Positions 43,339-48,731 of a stretch of DNA of 48,731 nucleotides are shown here, one piece after another. The position numbers and the translations under genes were made by a program. Below the pieces are notes generated by a model. It worked only from the letters and a program-made list of their open reading frames with translations, was not told where the DNA came from and did no database searches. Position 1 is the first letter of the stretch, and every line of letters starts with the position of its first letter. The DNA is from Lachnospiraceae bacterium (GTDB taxonomy: Bacteria; Bacillota; Clostridia; Lachnospirales; Lachnospiraceae): contig SVFO01000029.1 of the NCBI GenBank assembly GCA_015056795.1, positions 1-48,731 on the forward strand, in the 5' to 3' direction.

Positions 43339-43482
43339 TTACTGTACCTCTTTCATCAATGCCACGCCGTCCTTAAAGCCGACCTTGCATGCAGCCCTCA
43401 TTTCAGCGGCGGTATCGCTCACGCAGTCGAGGATTTTGTGGAATACATCAATCTGATCCTAGTTGTATAACGCATCAATCAT
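43339..43482 (-). pseudogene. broken small gene with an in-frame amber codon
   Basis: Reading leftward, a 48-codon frame (MIDALYN, TAG, DQIDVFHKILDCVS..., ending GVALMKEVQ, stop) looks like the C-terminal half of a small clostridial protein, perhaps DUF6809-like, interrupted by one TAG. No ribosome binding site is seen. It marks the right border of the esterase-TetR cassette. Confidence 0.4.
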
Positions 43483-43502
43483 TTGTATCTGTCCTTTCGG
43501 TT

Positions 43503-45380
43503 TTATTGTAAAACCAACCGTCCAAACTTTACCAAATAATCGTTGTTAAGGTGTTGCCTACGACACATAAAAGTCACGCCGCGCATGCGGTTGATGCAGC
43601 AAAGTGCATCCAAGGGACGAATCTCCTCATAGAACCAGCACTGTGTCTCTGGCATGATGGAACCCGTTTTTCCCCTTGTCAACAGCTCCTCCAAAAATGC
43701 TTTCACATTCTCCAAGATCTCATGCTCCGCTCCCGATAGATCCGTGAGCAGGTGTTCCATGATGACGGTTAAGGTACAAAGCTGCTCATGGGAGGTCATT
43801 GCCGTCAGCATCGTGACGTCAGCGGAGTACTCGTCCAAGATGACCTTCTTCTCATTCTCCGTCTCCACGGTGCGGAAAAACAAGAAGGGCTGCGAGGTCT
43901 CCTTGACCAAAAGCCTTCGGGAAAACTGCCATGTCGCTGGCTCATAGCTTTCCCAAGCTTCTGTCAAAGCGTTCTCCAACGACATACTCCCTGCCTTGAC
44001 CTGCCATTGCCCGCTTTCCGCTGATAGTTTTAGCAGCTCCTTCACTCTCTCCGTAATCACATGCGGCTTGTAATCCTTCATCAAAATAACTTGATCTGCC
44101 AATCTTAAGTACTCACTTGAGCCACCGATGACAAGGATCGTGGAGACCTGTTTCTCTTGCCAAAGCTCCTGAACGCGCTCCGTAAAGGGAATGATTGGCT
44201 CATCCTCCACAAGAAGTCGCATCATGCGATCCCGAATCATGAAGTTCGTCGCACTCTTATCCTCATCAATCAAAAGCAACTGCGAACCGCCGCTGACTGC
44301 CTCCAGAATATTGCTCGCCTGTGAGACACTTCCACTGGCATGATCCGTTGAAAAATCCAACAGGGATTTCCCCGGAAGAAATCGGAAAAACGCTGACATA
44401 TCCAGCCCTGACACGGGTCTTCCATCCTCTGCATAAACCTTCAAGGCGCTTTCCTCAGACAACACGTACTCCCTGCCGTCTCCAGGCACATGATCATAGA
44501 TTCCTGCCTCCAAGGCATCCAAAAGCGTTGATTTTCCTGAATAGCCGCCACCTGTGATCACCGTGATGCCGCGAGGAATCCCCATGCCACGGATAATCTG
44601 CCGATCCTTCCATGCACCATCCACAGATGCACCTTGTTCCGATTCTCCGTCACTTACTCCCGTCTCACTAAGATCAATCAAGACCTCCAGCTCCTTCGGT
44701 GCCACAAAGGGGGTGGCTCCCCGCATAGGTTCGTTGCCATCCTTCTCCCTCGGCAAAATACTGCCATTTGCTACAAAGGCGCAATAACCGTTCTCCCTCA
44801 TGAATTGTCGAATCCTTTGCTGCTGCTGATAGGTCCGGACATATGCCTCCTTTGCCTGCGCATCCGCTGTCGCAATGCATTCTTCTATGAGATTCAAAAG
44901 ATCCGCAACGCTACGGTAGGCCGCCTTTCCATTCACAGATACGGCATTGATCAGTGGCACCTGAAACAGCATCCTAAGGACAAAGCCTCCCTTCGCCTCA
45001 TCATAGGTAATGCCACTTCTTCGCAGCATTCGATTACCCGTATTTTGGACGAAGAATTGCGCCTTCTCCCGCGCCTTCCCGTCATTTTTATTCTCCTCGC
45101 TCCACACCTGAATCATCGGAGCAAGCCTGTTTAATAAGTAGGTTCCCACGGGAATGACATCTACAGCCGATGCCTTCACAGGGAGCAAAACCATCATAAT
45201 GATCTTCTCCGCATTACGCCATCCCGTACCTTGAAACCAGAAGGACAAAGACCTATAAATATAGATCTTCTCATCCTCCAATAGCTCCGGGTTTTTGGTA
45301 AACTTATCCACGTACAGGCGACTTAAGTAGGTCTTACTCTGCGCCTGCATGCCTAACATAATTTTCTTAAAATCCTTCAT
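43503..45380 (-). CDS. ABC-class ATPase (PF09818-type), function unknown
   Basis: The 625-residue protein belongs to the predicted ABC-class ATPase group (PF09818). Its long N-terminal region (1-260) contains the family's SFWFQGTGWRNAEKI and GGFVLRMLFQVPLINA. The ATPase domain has a P-loop GGGYSGKST at 277-285, an ABC-like SGSVSQASNILEAV stretch, a Walker B-like LLLIDEDKSATNFMIRD, and a switch segment STILVIGGSSEYLRLAD. There is no transmembrane part, so it is cytoplasmic. The ATG at 45380 lies nine bases after AAGGATG. The leader carries tandem GCGAAG hairpin motifs. The biological role is not established. Confidence 0.85.
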   Translation of the reverse strand: MKDFKKIMLGMQAQSKTYLSRLYVDKFTKNPELLEDEKIYIYRSLSFWFQGTGWRNAEKIIMMVLLPVKASAVDVIPVGTYLLNRLAPMIQVWSEENKNDGKAREKAQFFVQNTGNRMLRRSGITYDEAKGGFVLRMLFQVPLINAVSVNGKAAYRSVADLLNLIEECIATADAQAKEAYVRTYQQQQRIRQFMRENGYCAFVANGSILPREKDGNEPMRGATPFVAPKELEVLIDLSETGVSDGESEQGASVDGAWKDRQIIRGMGIPRGITVITGGGYSGKSTLLDALEAGIYDHVPGDGREYVLSEESALKVYAEDGRPVSGLDMSAFFRFLPGKSLLDFSTDHASGSVSQASNILEAVSGGSQLLLIDEDKSATNFMIRDRMMRLLVEDEPIIPFTERVQELWQEKQVSTILVIGGSSEYLRLADQVILMKDYKPHVITERVKELLKLSAESGQWQVKAGSMSLENALTEAWESYEPATWQFSRRLLVKETSQPFLFFRTVETENEKKVILDEYSADVTMLTAMTSHEQLCTLTVIMEHLLTDLSGAEHEILENVKAFLEELLTRGKTGSIMPETQCWFYEEIRPLDALCCINRMRGVTFMCRRQHLNNDYLVKFGRLVLQ

Positions 45381-45405
45381 TCTACACATCATCCTTTCAT
45401 AATGG

Positions 45406-45419
45406 AATCACTTCGCGAT
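45406..45419 (-). promoter_or_regulatory. leader hairpin motif upstream of the ABC-class ATPase gene
   Basis: ATCGCGAAGTGATT on the minus strand lies 25 bases before the start. Two related copies precede it in the leader at about 45431 and 45450 (AGCGAAGTGG and TGCGAAGCGATT). Confidence 0.5.
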
Positions 45420-45510
45420 ATTTTTGCTCCACTTCGCTAGTTGGAATCGCTTCGCATTGGTTTAAATGTAATCGTAACCAAATGGGAAAGGATGAGATTT
45501 AAAATAGAAA

Positions 45511-45535
45511 AGGCGCATCCATGCCGGATGCGCCT
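45511..45535 (-). terminator. terminator of the 23-residue peptide gene
   Basis: AGGCGCATCC and GGATGCGCCT form a 10-base stem with a 5-base loop, followed on the minus strand by TTTTCTATTTT. Confidence 0.85.
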
Positions 45536-45549
45536 AAGATCAGCTTATG

Positions 45550-45621
45550 CTAAAAAGCAGCGTTCGCGATCAACACAATATCAGACATGCGATTAAACTT
45601 CATCCATATTTTCTTGTTCAT
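45550..45621 (-). CDS. 23-residue peptide with an excellent ribosome binding site
   Basis: The frame begins MNKKIWMKFNRMSDIVLI and ends ANAAF. AGGAGGTGATC precedes the ATG at six bases, close to the ideal Shine-Dalgarno sequence. It has its own candidate promoter (45664-45693) and a strong terminator 15 bases after the stop, so it forms a complete short transcription unit. The peptide is basic at its N-terminus with a hydrophobic C-terminal half; it might be a membrane-active peptide, a leader or a signalling precursor. No maturation enzyme is adjacent. Confidence 0.6.
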   Translation of the reverse strand: MNKKIWMKFNRMSDIVLIANAAF

Positions 45622-45663
45622 GTTGATCACCTCCTGCGAAATATTTTATTTGGTTACGGGGCT

Positions 45664-45693
45664 ATGGTAGCATATCCCATAGCAATCTGTCAA
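45664..45693 (-). promoter_or_regulatory. candidate promoter of the 23-residue peptide gene
   Basis: TTGACA (45693-45688) and TACCAT (45669-45664) are 18 bases apart on the minus strand, between the thioredoxin stop codon and the peptide start. Confidence 0.55.
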
Positions 45694-45714
45694 GAAATTC
45701 TTTTATTATGCTTC

Positions 45715-46032
45715 TTACAGAAGTGCCTCCAGCTTAGCTACCAGCGCATCCTTGGACGATGCGCCAAGGCTACTGTCCACCATCTTGCCATCCTTGATAA
45801 ATGCAAAGAACGGGATGCTCATAACATTGAATCTTGCAGCAAGATCTTCCTGCTCGTCCACGTTCACCTTGCCAACCTTTACCTTGCCGTCAAACTCCTC
45901 AGCCAGCTTCTCTACAACGGGTCCCATCATCTTACAAGGGCCACACCAATCTGCATAAAAATCAACCAAAACAGGGATATCGCTCTTTACTACCTCTTCC
46001 TCAAAATTTTCATTCGTAAACTTGTATTCCAT
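45715..46032 (-). CDS. trxA: thioredoxin
   Basis: The roughly 105-residue protein has the classical active site WCGPC at 29-33, the cis-proline region MSIPFFAFIKDGK near 74-86 and the usual thioredoxin length. It reduces protein disulfides and supports peroxidases in the cytoplasm. An ATG at 46041 is an alternative start; both have AAGG or GGAG nearby. It lies in a redox group after the OhrR-like regulator and the glutathione peroxidase on the same strand. Confidence 0.95.
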   Translation of the reverse strand: MEYKFTNENFEEEVVKSDIPVLVDFYADWCGPCKMMGPVVEKLAEEFDGKVKVGKVNVDEQEDLAARFNVMSIPFFAFIKDGKMVDSSLGASSKDALVAKLEALL

Positions 46033-46115
46033 AGCTTCCATCCTTTCTCCGACACCTTGTCGGCACACAATCACAGTTGTACGTTTAGGTCTAAATTCAT
46101 CATAACCTTAGTTTT

Positions 46116-46547
46116 TCAATCTTTCAATAGTTTATACAAAATACGATATAAATCCTTGGCATCCTGCGCATCTAACTGGGTACATGATGCTCCAATCCTT
46201 GCAGGTATGTCCTTGCATTGCTCCTTCAAGGCATCCCCTTTTTCCGTGATGCAAATCATCGTCACGCGCTCGTCATCCTTCATGCGCTCCCTTGTAACAT
46301 ATCCTTGCTTTTCCAAATTCTTTAAGAGCGGCGTCAGCGTTCCTGCATCCAGAAGAAGCTCTCGCCCGAGCTCACCGACTGTCACCTTCTCCTTCTCCCA
46401 AAGCACCATGAAGACAATGTACTGCGTATAGGTAAGACCCAGCGGCTTCAATGCCGGCGTATACTGATTCATGATTTTTCTAGCACAGGCATACAGCGGA
46501 AAACAAAGCTGATTTTCTAATTTCAGTTGTTCATAGGGCTGCGACAT
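46116..46547 (-). CDS. ohrR: OhrR-like MarR family peroxide-sensing regulator
   Basis: The 143-residue winged helix protein has KLENQLCFPLYA at residues 9-20. The same KLENQLCF string with Cys15 is, from memory, present in Bacillus subtilis OhrR, where that Cys senses organic hydroperoxides. The recognition part (LGRELLLDAGTLTPLLKNLEKQGYVTRERMKDDERV) is typical of MarR/OhrR proteins. The ATG at 46547 has GGAGG eight bases upstream. It follows the glutathione peroxidase gene by 106 bases, and the peroxidase is a likely target in place of the ohr gene usual elsewhere. Confidence 0.85.
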   Translation of the reverse strand: MSQPYEQLKLENQLCFPLYACARKIMNQYTPALKPLGLTYTQYIVFMVLWEKEKVTVGELGRELLLDAGTLTPLLKNLEKQGYVTRERMKDDERVTMICITEKGDALKEQCKDIPARIGASCTQLDAQDAKDLYRILYKLLKD

Positions 46548-46653
46548 GTCATTAACCTCCACTATTTATTAGCTTCCATTTTATTTCACCCTAGATTTTT
46601 CCATGGGCTCTATCATGCAGGTCATGATTTTCCATATTTCTTAGAACTTCCTA

Positions 46654-47196
46654 CTACAGTAGGCCTTCAACACACTTTGCAACATCTGCCATCTTCGCCG
46701 TCGGCTCAAAGCGCGCCACCACGTTGCCCTCGCGGTCCACCACAAACTTCGTGAAGTTCCACTTAATGTCGGGATTATTCTTATAATCCTTGTCGATCTT
46801 GGAAAGCATAGCACTCATCGCCAGTGCCACGGGACCCTTGCCAAAGCCCTCAAAGCCCTTCTGCTCCTTTAAGTAACGGAACAGCGGAATCTCGTTTTCT
46901 CCATTAATGTCGGCCTTCTTCATCTGAGGGAACTGCGTATGATACTTCAGCGAACAGAATTCGTGGATCTCCTCATCCGTTCCTGGCGTCTGACCTGCGA
47001 ACTGGTTGCAGGGAACGTCAACAATCTCAAATCCCTTCTCGTGAAACTTCTCATACATCTCCTCAAGATCCTTATAATGCGGCGTAAAGCCACAGCCAGT
47101 AGCCGTATTTACAACTAAAACAACCTTGCCCTGAAAATCCTTCATGGAAACTTCCGTTCCATCTGGAGCAGCTACGCTAAAATCATAAAATCCCAT
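46654..47196 (-). CDS. glutathione peroxidase family (thiol peroxidase)
   Basis: The 180-residue protein has the catalytic tetrad residues Cys35 in NTATGCGFT, Gln69 in NQFAGQ, and Trp146-Asn147 in KWNFTKF, with Cys instead of selenocysteine. Bacterial members of this type generally use thioredoxin to reduce hydroperoxides, which fits the thioredoxin gene nearby. AAGGAGG lies eight bases before the ATG at 47196. A good promoter lies upstream. The leader holds the ATCGCGAAG hairpin motif. Confidence 0.92.
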   Translation of the reverse strand: MGFYDFSVAAPDGTEVSMKDFQGKVVLVVNTATGCGFTPHYKDLEEMYEKFHEKGFEIVDVPCNQFAGQTPGTDEEIHEFCSLKYHTQFPQMKKADINGENEIPLFRYLKEQKGFEGFGKGPVALAMSAMLSKIDKDYKNNPDIKWNFTKFVVDREGNVVARFEPTAKMADVAKCVEGLL

Positions 47197-47216
47197 GTGT
47201 TTGTCCTCCTTACTTA

Positions 47217-47230
47217 AATTGCTTCGCGAT
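47217..47230 (-). promoter_or_regulatory. leader hairpin motif upstream of the glutathione peroxidase gene
   Basis: ATCGCGAAGCAATT on the minus strand is 20 bases before the start. A related copy (ATCGCGAACAG) lies about 25 bases further upstream. Confidence 0.5.
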
Positions 47231-47294
47231 ACCATAAATTTCTGTTCGCGATTCTATGTTATAAAGTTTACGGGTTCTTGTTTGATGCGATTAT

Positions 47295-47323
47295 ATTGTA
47301 TCAAATGTATTCAGGTTTGTCAA
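47295..47323 (-). promoter_or_regulatory. promoter of the glutathione peroxidase gene
   Basis: TTGACA (47323-47318) and TACAAT (47300-47295) are 17 bases apart on the minus strand. TTTGAT-N13-ATCAAA (47281-47305) overlaps the -10 box and might be a regulator site. Confidence 0.75.
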
Positions 47324-47362
47324 TCTCCTTTTATGCAAGAAATTTTAAAATATTTCTAAAAT

Positions 47363-47845
47363 TTAAAACTGACAATCATTAAACTCCGCGAATCTCCGAA
47401 GCGTCCGTTCCAGCTGTTCCTTCAGCTTTTTGGTTTGTCGTATGCCTTGCTCCCACCATAGTCCCTTAACGACCAAGCTTCCCTGCTTGCGATCTGGCAT
47501 GGCCTCGATTCGTCCGACAAACTGCTCTCCATAAAGGATTGGTAAGGTATAATATCCATACTTACTCTTCACCGCAGGCGTATAAATCTCCCAGGAATAC
47601 TGAAAATCCCACAGGGAAGCAATCAGGGACTTGTCCCACATGAGAGGATCCAGCGGTGCCAGAAATGACATCCGCGGCTTAAGATCCGCCGGAGCACCCT
47701 CCAGCCCTTCAAAGGTTTCCCCCAATTTGAGGCTCCGCTCCCTATAGGACGAAAAGTATGGCCAGTCCTCCGTCGGCCAAATGGACAGCTCCTTATCTGC
47801 ATAATCCACCAACAACCGATCTTCATATAAAAGGTCCTTCAGCAT
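47363..47845 (-). pseudogene. 5'-truncated YcaQ-like (winged helix / DNA glycosylase family) gene
   Basis: The 160 residues match the C-terminal part of YcaQ-family proteins (HTH_42 group), with FLAPLDPLMWDKSLIASLWDFQYSWEIYTPAVKSKYGYYTLPILYGEQFVGRIEAMPDR. YcaQ unhooks interstrand DNA crosslinks in E. coli. Complete members have about 350-400 residues; here the N-terminal winged-helix part is missing and the frame begins 19 bases after the upstream cobI/cbiL stop codon. No good ribosome binding site precedes the ATG. It is probably a remnant fused next to cobI by a deletion, although a separate short protein cannot be excluded. Confidence 0.65.
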
Positions 47846-47864
47846 GCTTTTTTTGAAGCCCTTG

Positions 47865-48551
47865 TCATCTCCGTCTAACGATCACCGTCGTAAAGTATCC
47901 TGCATCGTCTGGTATGGCGTCCACACCATAATACGCCGCCTCGCCTTCCATTCCGCAATTGCTCACCGCCGCGACTTCACGATCCATTAACTCATCGCAC
48001 GCTTTCAGTTCCTTCATCTTGCTCCCCGCCTTCATTAGGACGAGATTTTCATTCTCCCGCGCTTTTGGGATTCCTCCCTGCGCCGGAAGTATGCTAAGGC
48101 TCTCGTTTCCTGCCACCAACGGAATACCAAGCCTTGCAGACGCTGCGCAAAAGGATGGAACGCCCGGCACATACTCCGTCTCGTGCCCCCACTCCTTAAG
48201 CGTCCTCCCCAGGGAGAAATATGTGCTGTAAATCATTGGATCCCCTAGCGTTATATATGCGACAGACCTGCCGTCTTCCAGCGCGTCCCGAATTCTTCCA
48301 GCCGTCTCCCGCAAAGATTCCTCCACGGCAGCGCGATCCCTCGTCATGGGCACATGCACTGGAATCCTCTCTTTGTTTTCAATCTCTCTGCATGCCGCGA
48401 TCGCGATTCTAAATGCAACCGCCTCCGCTCCACCCCTATCAGAATGCGGATACGCTATGACATCTACCTCAGAAAGAATTCTGACCGCCTTTACCGTCAT
48501 CAGCTCGGGATCTCCTGGCCCGACTCCCACGCAATATAACCTTCCGCTCAT
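47865..48551 (-). CDS. cbiL: precorrin-2 C20-methyltransferase (CobI/CbiL)
   Basis: The 228-residue SAM-dependent methyltransferase of corrin synthesis has the N-terminal GVGPGDPELMTVKAVRIL motif, YITLGDPMIYSTYFSLG, YVPGVPSFCAASARLGIPL and a C-terminal tail typical of CobI/CbiL. It adds the C20 methyl to precorrin-2 or cobalt-factor II; in anaerobes the cobalt form is expected. GGAGG lies nine bases before the ATG at 48551. No other cobalamin gene is in view on the left, so the rest of the pathway lies to the right or elsewhere. Confidence 0.9.
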   Translation of the reverse strand: MSGRLYCVGVGPGDPELMTVKAVRILSEVDVIAYPHSDRGGAEAVAFRIAIAACREIENKERIPVHVPMTRDRAAVEESLRETAGRIRDALEDGRSVAYITLGDPMIYSTYFSLGRTLKEWGHETEYVPGVPSFCAASARLGIPLVAGNESLSILPAQGGIPKARENENLVLMKAGSKMKELKACDELMDREVAAVSNCGMEGEAAYYGVDAIPDDAGYFTTVIVRRR

Positions 48552-48652
48552 CGTCTTGTTCCTCCGACTCAAAAATACAAATAAAAACGCCTTCCTTCAC
48601 AAAATTCTACCATGCATGCCAGCCTGCTTCAACTGGTTTTGTGACCAATAAA

Positions 48653-48682
48653 ACAAAGGAGTCTTATTAAAGACTCCTTTGT
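48653..48682 (-). terminator. terminator of a gene beyond the right edge
   Basis: ACAAAGGAGTCT and AGACTCCTTTGT are perfect 12-base arms with a 6-base loop. On the minus strand they are followed by TTTATTGG. No minus-strand gene ends here inside the window, so it probably closes a gene that lies to the right. Confidence 0.7.
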
Positions 48683-48731
48683 ACATAGTTATTTCATATG
48701 CCGTTCCGATGTCAAAATGGCATCTCATAAT

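Noticed and set aside
45547..46431. 294-codon plus-strand frame opposite thioredoxin and the OhrR-like gene
   Set aside because: It spans two convincing minus-strand genes and an intergenic region, with no family signal.

Overview
The window looks like the chromosome of a low-to-mid GC Gram-positive anaerobe of the class Clostridia, most likely a Lachnospiraceae member. Supporting signs are strong GGAGG-type ribosome binding sites, a T-box leader on thrS, sigma-A promoters of TTGACA-17-TATAAT type, Rpn/PD-(D/E)XK 'transposase-like' nucleases, large solute-binding lipoproteins, ferredoxin-type aldo/keto reductases and a cytoplasmic-looking GH10 xylanase. I saw no rRNA, tRNA or CRISPR array. 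Assignments rest on reading the sequence and recalling families, with no database search.

Layout. 0-3.5 kb: a leftward larE-larB-larC operon for the nickel-pincer nucleotide cofactor, with no larA in view. 3.5-8.3 kb: an ISL3 transposase remnant, a small orphan ORF, a YD-repeat lipoprotein, an Rpn/PD-(D/E)XK nuclease and a serine recombinase. 8.4-13.1 kb: a MATE exporter, an ABC exporter and a PD-(D/E)XK-like protein next to a 61-62 bp tandem repeat. 13.2-21.5 kb: thrS with its T-box, a GNAT, an SPFH plus ribbon-helix-helix pair, a cache-HAMP-SpoIIE phosphatase, a sugar epimerase and an FMN-dependent hydroxyacid dehydrogenase. 21.8-23.1 kb: GH10 xylanase.

23.1-28.4 kb is an AT-rich accessory block. 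It holds a BlaI/BlaR1-like pair and three genes for secreted proteins: a papain-fold-like protein, a Cys/His-rich protein and a large solute-binding lipoprotein. The blaI promoter and the promoter of the secreted-protein genes carry the same GACTA-N6-TAGTC operator at the same distance from an identical -35 box, so the block reads as one regulon. It is the strongest candidate for an undescribed system here.

28.6-36.3 kb: pgi followed by a REPIN-like inverted repeat pair, an Rpn nuclease, an aldo/keto reductase - acyltransferase - ATP-grasp operon, and an AAA/DUF4143 ATPase. 36.3-38.8 kb: an ECF sigma - anti-sigma - DUF4097 lipoprotein operon with an ECF-type promoter of its own. 39-43.5 kb: a probably acquired cassette of three membrane-anchored alpha/beta hydrolases led by a 33-residue membrane peptide. 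A TetR gene transcribed the other way shares an operator lying under the -10 boxes of both promoters. 43.5-48.6 kb: an ABC-class ATPase, a 23-residue peptide gene with its own promoter and terminator, a redox group (thioredoxin, OhrR-like regulator, glutathione peroxidase), a 5'-truncated YcaQ-like gene and cobI/cbiL.

A small hairpin motif, ATCGCGAAGYRATT, recurs just upstream of the ribosome binding sites of thrS, the ABC-class ATPase gene and the glutathione peroxidase gene.
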